This document shows, piece by piece, positions 14,600 to 27,000 of a stretch of 64,000 nucleotides of DNA. The notes beneath the pieces are model-generated. The model was not told where the DNA came from, did not search any database, and worked only from the letters and a program-made list of their open reading frames with translations. The position numbers and the translations under genes are program-made. The DNA is from Smittia aterrima (Eukaryota; Arthropoda; Insecta; Diptera; Chironomidae): NCBI GenBank assembly GCA_033063855.1, contig CP093831.1, positions 10,726,001 through 10,790,000 on the forward strand. The letters are read 5' to 3'. Each line of letters starts with the position of its first letter. Position 1 is the stretch's first letter.

Positions 14600-14860
14600 A
14601 CGCTGTCTCTCTCTTAAGTCGCTCTAGCCGCATTTTCTCGAATATTCAACCAACTTACAGGTGTGTGTATCGCTCTCTTGAGCGCAACATGTTGCGCGGC
14701 TCAACATGAGAAAAGAAAACAGCAAAACCAGTCTTAAGCAGCAGTCGCTCTTAACCCAAGCTATGAGCACTGCGTTTGTGATATGCTCTCTCCAGTCGCT
14801 TAACTCAAGTCGATGTTGAGTCGAGTCAGTTTGTATTTTCATTTTGACCGTGTTGGATGA
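14600..14860 (+). promoter_or_regulatory. Core promoter: GAGA-rich region, Inr and DPE
   Basis: TCAGTT at 14826-14831 (A+1 at 14828) is a perfect arthropod initiator (TCAKTY). At +28 to +32 (14855-14859) stands GGATG, a perfect DPE (RGWYV) at the exact spacing known from Drosophila. No TATA box is visible near -30. Upstream are CT-rich GAGA-factor-like words (CTCTCTCTC near 14607, GCTCTCTTGAGC near 14672, GCTCTCTCC near 14784) and a 16-bp perfect palindrome at 14682-14697. This is the combination expected for a TATA-less, GAGA-assisted developmental promoter. The likely target is the coding exon at 15785. Confidence 0.6.
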
Positions 14861-15784
14861 TTTTAGAGATCGCTCCGCTGTCGTTTCGCTACCTCAATCG
14901 AGGTTACTTGAAAGTTTTTCCAAAAACAGTAAAAAGAAAAAATAATTCGAGCAGAATCACGCCGCGGAAATTGGATTAATTTCGATGAAAATGTAATCGA
15001 AGATCAAGTGAAGAATAATTCGAAAGAACTTTATTTTGACGATTCGTGTTTATGTTGAGACAATCAGGTGAAAATAATAAAACACGAGAGATTGAGAGAC
15101 GGTTGAATGAAAGGCCGAAATGTGATGAAAGTGAAGAGTGTGTTGTTACCTTTGAGATATTCCAATCCGATCGGATGAAAGAAAAAAGAAAAAGAAATAT
15201 TCAGACACAATTGAAGTGAAAACGAAAATTGAAGAAAAAAAAAGAAATTTTCTACGATTCATCCACGGAATTTTTAGTTTTTCTTAATAAGAAGGAATTG
15301 GTGAAGAAATAAAATAAAACGAACGAACGAGAGACTTGCAGTGGAGAAGAAGAAAAAAGATTTCCTAATTATTTATGACAATTTTGTGCTCATTTTCCTT
15401 TTCAATATCACCGTCGGTTGCAACGCATTTTTGTTGTTTTCGAGAGTCGTCTCCGCTTGACGAGCTTGCCTGGCTCCGATAATCGTCCCACTTTCAACGT
15501 CCGACGACCATCAAAAGTGATTTTCATCGTAAAAGATTCGAATCTTAAGCTTTCTGCTACAGACTCTGAATTCAATTTTCTCCGGTGACCAATTGTGCTC
15601 TAAATGGAAAGCAATTGAAAAATTAGACTTCGTTTGATACACACGGAAGAAATTATCACAATTGAACCATCGCGCCCAAGAGACAGAGAGAAAAGGAGAT
15701 TGTGTTAAAAACGATGATTGACTATAAGTTGACATAAATTTTCCGAAAAAAAACGAGCCGCAGTTAACAAAAGAAGAAGAAAAA
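14828..15784 (+). other. Probable 5' leader of the RVxF-protein gene
   Basis: The stretch from the Inr to the ATG at 15785 is ~957 bp, purine-rich with many GAAA/AGAA runs and no long frame. It contains several upstream ATGs, so translation of the main frame may be down-tuned by uORFs. An intron inside it cannot be excluded. Confidence 0.45.
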
Positions 15785-18700
15785 ATGGAACAGACAACGA
15801 AGCTTGAAGTATCGAAACCGATTTTGAGTCCAACACGTTCATTGGACGAAGGTTTCGAGAGCGATCCGGATCGGATATCGACTGACTCAGAGCATACAAC
15901 GCAAACGCCAACGTTTGATCTTCTTCATCGAACAGACCGCGATGGAGTTCAACATACAGCAATCTCTCGCCGTAATGTCGAGAGTTCGCCAATCTCAAGC
16001 ATCATTTGTCTTGATGGCGAGTCAGAATCGGATAATGCAGTCAACGACGAAGCAAGACATTCTCCTCCTTCATCAAAGTTAGATCATCAGACTCAAGCAA
16101 ACTCCGATCACAAACAGACATATCGACGAGTTAAGAACAAAGCTCCATTACCACCAAGCAGCAATAATAAGTCGAGTAACTCATATCAAACGATTCAACC
16201 GCGATCACAATCTGTCGATCGCATAAGATCGAATCCAAATGATTTCCATAAATCATTGACATCCAACGCGAACAATCAAAACATTCTAGCCGGTCGTTTC
16301 GTTCGCGTTACCGTTGATCCCAAGCAACAACAATACATGAATTACTTTAAAAACTACAAATCCTACCAGAACCAACAGAACTTTCAGTCCAACAGCAGAA
16401 TTCTTCCAACGGGATCGACGAGTAATCTCTACAAGAGTTATCACCCGTCAAGCTCAACAGCAATCAGCAGCAACAAAACTAGTGTTAGTCAATCGAACAA
16501 CTCGCATGAACCAAGTGGATTATTAAGTTTAAGTAATTTAAGTAACAAGATGCCAATACAGTATGGATTAGGAGGAGGACTAAGCGGAGGCTTCGCGACA
16601 GTGAAATCACCGAAAAGTTATCATCTTCAACCTTACAGTAGCCATCAGCAACAAGCTCAACCATCGCATCTCGTCTGTTGGACACAGTCGATGGATCCAA
16701 GGAGAGCAAGAAAGTAAGTCGATTCTCGTTCCGTGCTCGCATAATTGCCGTTCACGTTTCGTTTAAAGTCTCGAAGAAGCTGGAGACGCTTCGTCAGTGC
16801 CGTGCTCGATGTTGTTATCAGAATTCCAACTTTACATACGATAATTGACTGTTCTTGAAATTTAATTACGCAATTTCGAACACGGCTTAAATACACATTT
16901 TTAATAATTGGGTGCTGCTTCGTCTCAAGGGCTCAGTCGAGACATATTTTCGCGAAAAGATTTAATTTACTCCATTAAAAGCCTCGAAGCCTGAAAGCGA
17001 TTACATTTTATAGATTTAATTTAAATATTTTGAATGACTTTTCCCTCGGCTGGCTTTTAGTTTGTTGCAACTGCGAGCATGCAATGCATTTTGCATGTCT
17101 ATGGAGTGATAAGAATTTTAATCAGACAGAAAATGCCAATGATGTAAAGTCGAAGAAAGAGAGAAATAGTTTGCAATCTCAACTATTTTCAACTGTGCGG
17201 TTGTCGAGTGTGGGTAATGTGAACTGACCATTTCGCTTAATGTCACGTCGTTTCATTGCTTTTATTTCTCTTTCTGCATGGGCTTAAGTTAAATTTGCAT
17301 TTAAACCGAAGTCGAGTGAAATTTGAATTAATTGCTTAATTGACTTAATGTGCTTAAGAAAATGAAATCTTTTGTGGAGTTATGCAATGTTTTGACTTGA
17401 GCAATTAATTGTTTTGATTATTAAACCGCTTTAAAGTGCGATAAGATCAATATCACCGCCGCCCTTAACGACATCACTCGATCAGGAATTTTCTCTCTCG
17501 TTGCCGTCCACTTCTTAATTTATTGAACTCATAATATTCCATATAACACTTTGATGATAATTCAAGAGTCAGGTTTTAGAAATCTCTTTTTCTCACACCT
17601 CGCGCTGACTCGCCGATTCGATTTCAAACAAAATCTGTGTTAAACTAATCGAGAGAGCTTTAAATCGAAATCAGAGAAGTCGGAGGAAGGAAAAATAGGC
17701 TAAAAGCAAGAAAACTCTTAAACTAATGTCGTGTGATTACTTTGGCTGTCTTGAGAGCGTCTTGTTGTGGATTAATGATTTTATTGATCACGAGCTCTTG
17801 GCTTCGTTCAAACACACGCACAAAGCGTTGACTTCAATCTCGATCGTAGATTCGATGATACTTCTCGTGCTTTGTGATTATTTTATTTTTTCATCTCATC
17901 TCGCTTTCGGAATGCGAGAAATTTTTTTATGAAAAATCATTATTGATTGAGATTTTAAACGCAAGGTGTTTCAAAGTCTTTCTCTTCAACGAGTTTTAAA
18001 GCTGTCAAATGCAATCTCTCTGAAAGGAATTTAAAATTAAGAGATGCGTTGAAATTATTCACAAATTACTATGAGAACTTTGATCAGCTCAATTAACTTC
18101 GAGGTTCTTAAAGAAAGCCGCCAACAAAAGAATCTCTCTCATGTTTCTATCCACCCAAATTACTACTGAACTAACTTAAAAGCAAGTTCATTAAGAGGAA
18201 GCGAAAAAAAAACATCTTTTAGAGATATCATTCACACCTTTTCTAATTTAATAAACTCCACTTCCCCGCCTCTCTTCGCGTGCCGCAAAAGGTTTCATTC
18301 ACTCCCTTGTTCATTCTGTTTCCATAATAATTTATGATCTACAAACGATAACGCGCAATTTTCACAACATGACTCTCAACCTGAAGGCAATTAGACGAAA
18401 TCTCTAAATGAAAAAGTTCTGCCGCGCATTACAAATGAACAGTTTACTATTTCATGAAGAAAATTCTCTTCCTACTCAAACACATGCTGCCCAAGATGTT
18501 CTAGTAATGATCAAGTGGTTTGGTTTCTCTCGCAAAGCGGCTAAGCGAATGTTGATTTGAATTTATAAATTTCAAGATATTGCAAGAGAACGAGAGATGA
18601 GAGCTGGAAGCAGTTCTGCAACAAATTGTCCATAAACGACTGAAGCTTTCTAATAATCATTGGATAACTGTTAGAACGAAGAGTGTGGCGAAGCATGAAG

Positions 18701-20508
18701 TTTAATAGGACAAACTGACGATGAAAAACATTCTTTAGAACGAATTGAGATGTTGGACATCGAATAAGCTTAAAGTTTTAATGATGAAGTGAAGATACTT
18801 CCGCCTTTCTTAATTATTCACTGGTCACGATGATGACTTCACTGTTGATAAAAGTTTATCGCAGCAAGAACACACACGATTTGTTGCTAAGGCTGTTTCT
18901 TTATCTTCCGACGAAGGCAAAGCAAAAAAAAACTCATCGCGCCAATCTCAAAGCCATCCGTGATCTTGTTTGCCTTCGCAACTATTAACAGCTTGTTTGC
19001 GAAACCAAATGTCATTTATGTCAAAGAAAATGTGCAATAAAAACAAATCAATGCAAATGGTTGTGTCTCGAATGGTGAATCGCGATGGACAACTTTATGT
19101 TGAGTAATTACCGCGTTTTACTTCTTCGGCGAGGCAAGTACGCGCGACGAGTAGGGAATAATAAGCAATTAATCGTAACTCAATTCGAGGAAGTCGCTTT
19201 GTGCGTTCGGTCTTTCTTTAAATGCTTAAGACTTTGCTCGAGCGCGTAAGCAAATAAAAACAAAAGTCAGGAAAGAAAACGAAGCAAGACGAGACACGAC
19301 TTCTCTTTAGTCATAAATCTCGAGAGCTTCTGCAGAAATTTAATGAGCGTCTTCAGAACTGTTGAAGTCGTGTTGTAAGACTAGAGAAGATTGTTTTGAC
19401 GGCGTCTTGAAGTGGAAATATTTATTTCGCGTCGTGACGAACAAATCGATCTGCTAATGCTCTGGACGTCTGGAGGAATCAAATTGCTCTCTTCGTCTGC
19501 AATCGTTGCTTATGGCCAATCAAACAAATAGTTTCGGCATCGCGCCTTATTGGTACACATTTCCATGTCAATTATCTTTGTTCTCTTTGCCTTCGCGCAT
19601 TCAACTGACAAGGCAAATCACAGTAGACTCTACTCAGTTGAAGCTAAATCGATTTCAAAGTTATCAAAGAAAACCTTTACACGCTGATTGACTTTTATCA
19701 TGTAAGCATTCTGCCTTATTTGGTCCACATGTGAAAGAGAGAGAGAGAGAGACAGACTTGAATTAGCATTAAGTTTGTTCACTTGAAAGTGAAAAGACTG
19801 CTAACCGTAAAGAAATTATGAAATGGCAAACATGCTTTAGGAAAATTCAGCGACCAGAATGTCAACGTTTGCAAAACGTGTGAATGAATGAATTTATAAC
19901 TAACGTGCATACGATTAATTAGAAAATAGAGCTCACGTTACGCACGATGAATAATTATAGACAGTTACGATCAAAGCTGGAGCAATGAATTAAATTCGCA
20001 AGTGCATTTTGCAAGTGCTCGTTCGTTGGGATTTTTTTTTGTTTTGTTTTCTTTCGTTACGCGACTCGCGATTTGATATAACTGCGAGAGTTTGACGATT
20101 TAAAAAGCTTAGGGACGGTGACGAACACGAAATGCTTGACTTTTTGACGTGATTTCAAATGGGAAAGCTTTTCAAGCTTTGACTTGATTTCTCTACAAAG
20201 TAACTCAACGACAAGTTGTAGAAATTTAAGAAAAAAAAACTCAATCTCGATCTTTTGCTTAATCGATTCCGTTTCTATTTCGCAGATACATTACGCCGAG
20301 TCAATTGCCTCAAGTCATCGCCGCACCAAATAAACCGCAAAGCGGCTTATCACAGAAACTACGTGAGCTGGCGACCTCAGCTGGTTTAATCACAGCGAAG
20401 CCTCGACAACCGTTAAAACCCGTCATCAAAACAAAAGGCTCGCAATCACCTGCAGAATTACCTAAGAGAGTTACATTCAGTGAATTCGCGACCGTGCAGG
20501 TCGTTTAG
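15785..20508 (+). CDS. Disordered protein with C-terminal PP1-docking RVxF motif, 383 aa
   Basis: Exons are 15785..16713 and 20286..20508. The donor is a perfect GTAAGT, the acceptor is TTTCGCAG, and the frame is restored as a Lys codon (AA|A). I do not recognise the family. Residues 15-36 form an acidic Ser/Asp/Glu segment (SLDEGFESDPDRISTDSE). A proline motif KAPLPP at about 119-124 could bind SH3 domains. Residues 170-300 are Asn/Gln/Ser/Tyr-rich with a short Gly run (GLGGGLSGG, about 261-269). The last 15 residues, PKRVTFSEFATVQVV, contain RVTF, a textbook PP1 catalytic-subunit docking motif, with a Ser straight after it. No signal peptide, membrane span or catalytic domain is visible. 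It is probably a cytosolic adaptor or PP1 regulator; the RVxF role is inferred from motif alone. Extra exons in the large intron cannot be excluded. Confidence 0.8.
16714..20285 (+). other. 3.6 kb intron of the RVxF-protein gene
   Basis: It is bounded by GTAAGT and TTTCGCAG and is far longer than the 56-161 bp introns of most genes here. It holds POU-like words: a CATGCAA...TTGCATG inverted pair near 17078-17098 and ATGCAAAT near 19053. It also holds a GA microsatellite. No coding exon was recognised inside it. Confidence 0.6.
19736..19752. repeat. (GA)n microsatellite
   Basis: Uninterrupted AG dinucleotides, about eight units, in the long intron. It could also serve as a GAGA-factor binding tract. 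Confidence 0.85.
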
Positions 20509-21067
20509 CAAATATCTCGACGTCGTCGCTGCTTTTCATCAACTTCACCTTCGACCACATTCGGCACTCGATGGAATTTTATTTTGAATGCAACGATGTC
20601 AAAATGAATTTTCCAGTCCTGTCGCCTATACGATTGCCTAATCATCAGTCTGACTATTTAATTAAAGCATTCTTATTTATCTGTATCGAGTTAATTGACT
20701 TTTGGCTTGAAAGAACTTTCAGATCAGCTTGTAAATGATTTGAGAAGAAGTTTAAGTGAGGAAACTTCTCGAAGCTTCCCGATCGACTGCTTATCTACGA
20801 CCATCCCGTAATATATTGCCTGTCAATTCGCTATTGCGAGCTTTAGAGTTAAATGGAACTGCCCATTTCAAGTTCGCTGTTGAAGGCAGTTCCCCCTATC
20901 GCAATTTATGAAACGGAGCTCGCTGTTCTTTCCTCTCAGCCGTACAATTTAATTTAATTTTGTTTTCTTTTTCTATAATTTTTTCACCGCAACTTTTTCG
21001 ATGTTTTCCTCTTAGCGCTTCCAAGTTGCCAATTGTATCGCTTCGTATGCCATTGTGCAATAATAAA
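20509..21067 (+). terminator. Probable 3' UTR and poly(A) signals of the RVxF-protein gene
   Basis: After the TAG stop, a variant signal ATTAAA occurs at 20661-20666 and a canonical AATAAA at 21062-21067. Either could end the transcript, giving a 3' UTR of about 0.17 or 0.57 kb. No other gene is visible here. Confidence 0.4.
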
Positions 21068-24000
21068 GATGTTGAATAAGTCTGCACGAAAAATATAAAA
21101 ATCTGCAATGGAACTACTCGAAGTGTAATGATGAAAAATCGCTGCCGGACGTGAGAACGTAATTCAAGAGCAAGACGCGATTTTAATTGTGAATTTCATC
21201 GATTTGTTTGGAGATTACGAGAAAGAGTTCTTTAGAAAGTTTCTTTGCTGAGAAGATTGTGTGTAAGAGATAGCGTGAAAGTCAAACCAATAGAATAAAC
21301 AAAGTATTTCAAGATAAAGAATCTTTTGGACTTTTAATTTCATAAAATTTATCTTTTATTTCTTCCTTAATGTTTCAGGTCTATGCGAAGTGCTTTTGTT
21401 GAGCAATTAACGAATCTTTTCTTCTCAATGAAATGTAGAGCGAAAACATGCTGAGCTAAGCTCGTAAATATTTTAATCGAGCAATGAAATTAGTTAAAAA
21501 GCAAAGTGATTTGCATGTGAAAAGCTTTTCAGGTTTGGGCTCGTCGTCAACTCCGTTCAATTTCAGAGATCAACCGTCAATCATTGAGCAATCAAAAAAA
21601 TTTGTAATTAAACGTCAATTCAAACGCAAGAGACGTTGCTAATTTTCTTTCGTCGAATCGTGGTCCACACACGATTTCGTTCGCTGCAAATGTCTTACAT
21701 TGAAACTCACAATCATATTCAGTCTTTCATTGTTGCGATCTTTTTCTTTCTCCACATTTTCGCGCATGTTGTGTAACCTCTTCAAGTAATTAGCAATTAA
21801 TGAAACCTGCGATGACTGATGCTGGCGCGTTTTGAGTTATAGACCTCGCAACTGCTTCAAGCTCATCCGAAACAAGTTGAATAATGTTTACAAAATCTCT
21901 CGACAAAGTCTCGCGTGTATCGAGCGCGCGGCTTCGATCCTTCATCTGTTTGTGGAGATTTAAAGACAGACATCGTGTCCTTCACGAAATCATTGTCTTT
22001 CTTTCTACACGATCACATGAAGTCGAAGTAACATGGGATTATGCAACAGAGATTTGTTTTACATCTTCATGACTACAGTGGAAGCAATAATTCCGAGATT
22101 TTTTTTGTGACCAGAATGGACGTGGATGGTGCAATGCTGACTTGACACATGACTCGTTAGTCTCGTTATGCAAAGACTGAAATTATGTCATTTTTGTGAT
22201 TTGATGAGCTTATGACGTTTACAGCGGAGACCGAATGTTAGATTGTTTGATAGTTTTGTCTCGACCAAATTTTTGTTGCGCGATCGCTAAGTCGTCGTAA
22301 TTGTTCATATTTTCACACCAGTTCATCACTCATCTTAACACGCCGACGACAATGGAGGAAATTTCCCATGCAGCGAGGAATTTTGTCGTCCCATGAAAAC
22401 GATATTCCGATGAAAGTCATTTGATAAGAAGATGTTCATAAGCTACGTTGAGAAAAATCATTTTTTAGATGAAGGAATGTAAGATCACTGCAATCATCAT
22501 CATCAAACTTGAACGTACTTTAGGAACACGACTTAAGAGCTAACCAAGAATTCCGAGAGATGACTTTCGGATTTGCTTTTTGTGTGCACATTTTCCTGGT
22601 TTCTTTCTTTTTTTTTTGACATCGCCAACAACACGGAACAAATGTATTTTTTCTTTCATCGCAGATTCACATTGAACTTAATAAAAACATTAAAATCTTG
22701 CATCTAACTGTGATACGGATAATATCAAGAAGCTGGCGAGAAGAGAGAAACACAATTCTAAACTCTCCTAACTGTTCTCTCTCATCCAATTTCGCGAAAT
22801 GCATTAAATTCTTCCAATTAACATCAAGTTCGTTCCTCTTTTCTATTTTGCCAAGGATTCGAGTTTTTATGCTGCCGCGCGCGGCGCGAGGTCTCGAATT
22901 GCGGTCAAGAATATTATGTAATTCATTCTGGTTCTGTTGCGCTCGATTCTGAACAATTCCTGTTTGAGACTTCCCGCTAATCTTTCGAAGCAAGTTGAAT
23001 GGTTGTTTGAAGTGGCATAATTTTGATGTTTCTTGTAGAGAAAGACTTTGCGAAACATTTAAATCATCAACGTTTGCTCATTGGGCAGTGAGAAGAACAA
23101 AAACGAAATTGAGCTACGGATCAACTGTAGTTTTGAAACAAATGAACGGCAGATAACGTTACTTCCTCTAGCGCAAAGATGTCGATCATTATTTCCAATA
23201 GTTTGAGAGCTAAGCAGTTTTATGAATAAAGAATTATATCGAGCAGCGAAGTGTTTTCACTTTATAAATGCGCCTCAGACATCTCCAACTCATTGTCTGA
23301 TTTAATTTCACTTTAATTTCCTGAATGGTCGGAATCGTGTCCGAGAGAAATGGAGATAGAAGATCAGCCCAACCGTTTCCACTTTCAACTGAAATTAAAG
23401 CTAAGAGAGAAGTCTTCACGCTCAAATTAAGACGCAAGTGTTTCTTCTTTAGATTAGAATTCTAATACGAACGATTTGGACTACTCGAGAGACGTTTTTA
23501 GGTTGAAAAACAAGAGAAAGAAAACTCTTTTATCTGAGACAATCAGCGCAGTGGGGTCTGAAAACTTTATTACCTCATGAAGACAACTTAAAATAATGTT
23601 AAAGCGTTTCTCAGATTTTTATCTGCGACTAATTCAATTCGCTGTGCTCCGGGATAGCGAATAGAATATTAAATGAAATGAGACATCTTTTTAAACAAAA
23701 ACACGCGACGCTAATTTTGATCGAGCATTGCATGCACTTGAGATAACTCAGAAGAGTTTTTGAGTTTCCATATTGAGCCATCTAACCTTCAAAAACGAAA
23801 TTGCAATTTTTGAGATCTTCGTTGTCTTCTGAGCCTTCAATTTTCAGACCTTCCTATGATTCGAAATATTCAAATTTGGTAATGAACATCCTCTCTTGCC
23901 AAACAGCAGTGGAAAAATTAATATTCGATGCGCAGATTTCGCTAATAAACTGTTTAGTCTGACTCAGACGTGATAATCTTTTCGATCAACGATTAAATAT

Positions 24001-27000
24001 TCCGACGAAAATTTTCCTCTTTATTTATTTTCCTTCTCGTATGCTAAATGCTGCAACACGATCGCGTTGCCGTCAGCAGTTTCTGTGGACTCTGATATTA
24101 ATATTCCTTCCCTCTCATCGGTCGCTGCCGCTTCATGTTTGATCGTTTTAAGAGGAAACAATTCCGTAAAATCTAAATCATCAGCTAATTTTCAATCAAA
24201 ACTTTGACGAGTTCTCTTTCAACACAAAACGATTTGGAGTCTTTAATTAAATTAAATTACAGTTCTGACATGTGAGAGAAAGAGACTCATTTGCATTTTA
24301 CAAAATATTTCAGCATGTTTATGCAACTGTGGGGTGGCTCATGCTGCAGGCCGGCATGATAATAAATTAAAGCTAGAGCCGCGAGTGAGAAAGATGGAGC
24401 TTTATAATTATTTGATTGCCAATTTCCTCCGTGCCGCTTAAACATTTTCCCTGTCGCTTTTTTGTGTCTCGACTGTCTCTCTCTTTCTCTTGCCAATAAG
24501 CGAAAATTGCGGTGCGGTCTGACTTTAAACACTACTCGATAATATATCGGCCATATCGTGATTTTAATTTTTCTTTTTCTTCACGTTTTTTTTTCGATGG
24601 CATTACATAATTTGAAGTTTTAGACGAAAAATACTCTTGCTGACCTGCTAGTTATGCTGTAAATTGCTAATATATTGAGACATTCGAGAGTAAACATGTT
24701 TGGACTTCAATCTGAGTTGTTCACAAACTACGAACTGTCCTTTAAAGCATTGAAGTCTTTCTAGATAAATATTGAAACGTAAGTTACAAACAAACTTTTC
24801 GCACTTGCTGATGCAAGTCACTTGATGTAGTTTCTTAATCTAACTAGTTTTAACACTTGCTGTCGAATATCGTCAAAGTAGATTAATTCGATTCAAGTTC
24901 AAACTGAGCCGGAGATATTTGTTTTAAAGAGACAGAAGGCACTTAAGCGTCAACTCACCGGTCAATCACAGACAGCCTCATGTCAATATGCTTGAATTTG
25001 TCGAAATCGTCCCGCGAGACACTCTAATCAAAGTGTCATTAAAAAGCAACTGGCGAGTATGCAATTAATAAGATTTTGTAACTCAAGTCAGTTCAAATCA
25101 AGATTGCTTCGGCAGACAAGTCAGGTCGCAACTCGAAACGCACACGCATTGTGTTCGTGGCCGATGATTTCACATGTGATACTCGAGACAGTTGTTTCAT
25201 CTCTTTGGGCATTATGCGATTACACTTTTTTATGTTGCGAAGGGTTTTTTGTTTATAGTCGCTGTTGAAGAAATTCCATTCATTCGTCTTGCTAGCCTAG
25301 TTTTATTTCGGAAATTGTTTCTTTCTTTTCACTCAAGCGCCAGCCAAGCCGAGCATTCGAGAGGAGAAATTGAAAAGAAGTAAAAATAATTCAATTTCAT
25401 TTTAACACAGATTCCGACTTCTTTAAATATTTAACTTCTTATTTTGCTTTGAGACTGTAATACATGTGAGAAAAGATGTTCCGCCTTTGCCATTTCTCGA
25501 CTTCGGAAAGAAAGAAAGAAAGCTTGAGCATTTAATTATCGAGATGCTATATCGTTTGATGAGTCTAAGTCAACCCCAAAAGCGAGTTAATGTGATAATT
25601 AGAGAATTAGAGATGCGCTTTTATTGCTATTGCCCTCGATGATTCTCCAAAAGGTGCGAAAGAGAGTTTCACTCAGTTAATAGATTTTTAAAGACTCTTT
25701 CGTTTTGCTTTATAATCCAAAGAAAGTAAAGTGAAAAGTCACTTGCGAATGATAGACATTGAATCATCCGATGACTTGTGGAAGTTGTCGATCGCCCTCA
25801 TTATTCTTGGAACATCATAAACTGCGAGCATGAGGATTTAATGAGTCGTTCGAGATGCAGGCGCTTCGCATTATTTATTTGAAATGCGTTACGTAACGCC
25901 ACCAGTTTTCAATTATTCTTATGCGGTCAACAATTATCGTTCGCTGTTATGCAACGCAAATAGAAACGATGAGCGAAGTGCCGACAGATGCAATTTGCAG
26001 AGCAACACGATGTTTTTTCTAATAGGAGCACGTCGTCGTGGGGAGGCAACGAACAATCCGCAGAACAGTTTTGTTTCGTTTCACTGGAGGTAAGGTGGCA
26101 GAAGAAATATCAATGGAGACACTTGATATTCATGAGATGACGATGAACGACTCGACAGGTATTCGCAGCACGCTTGACAACATAATTGAACTGTGCGTAA
26201 TATTTGGAGAGCTCATTCACGATAGAACAACCGGAAGACACAAAAAAAGGTTTTTTGTTTTTTGAAAAACACTCAACGCATAAGAACATTAAATTTAAAT
26301 TAAGTTCTTCGTGTTTAGTTTTACGACTTTATTGTTTTAATCCACCAGAAAGAACTGAAGACTTCATTATTCATTGTCCTGGGATGGCCTCCGCTCTGTT
26401 AAATGTCAAGACGCACCGAAAAGTCTGTTGTTCGAGTGAAAGAAACTGCTGATGACGCATCGTTTTATTGACCGATTCGCGGGCTTGTTTCCCCGCAGCT
26501 AATTGTTCAATTTTGAATCGCTGCTCAAAGGCTGACGTCTCATCTTATTGATTTCTTTCGTGCTCGTCGTAACAAGTTGATCTAGGAGAGGAGAAGATAT
26601 CTTCCACACATCATCTTGTGTGCCACTTCATAACTCGTTTCACACACTTGCTCATCAACGTGTGACTCGTTCATTGTTGCAACGAACAAAACTCGATGCG
26701 AACAAAAGAGAAGTTTATTCGTGAAAAAATAAGATAACTCCAAAATGTCACGGGTTCGATTTCAATGACAAGTGCTGGAGCGAGCAAACAAAAACCATGG
26801 GAACAAATAATAATCTTTGGATTATCGCGTGATTAACGATTAGACCCGAAAATAAATCTCAGGTGCAGCGATTGACTTGAATTCTTTGTCATGTGTGAGA
26901 CCTTTGATCTTCCAGGAACTCTCAGCGTTAAAAGATCATCTCCCCATGTGTTCAATGATAAATTGAATGACTCACGGGGCTGAGAAGACCAGAAATTCTG

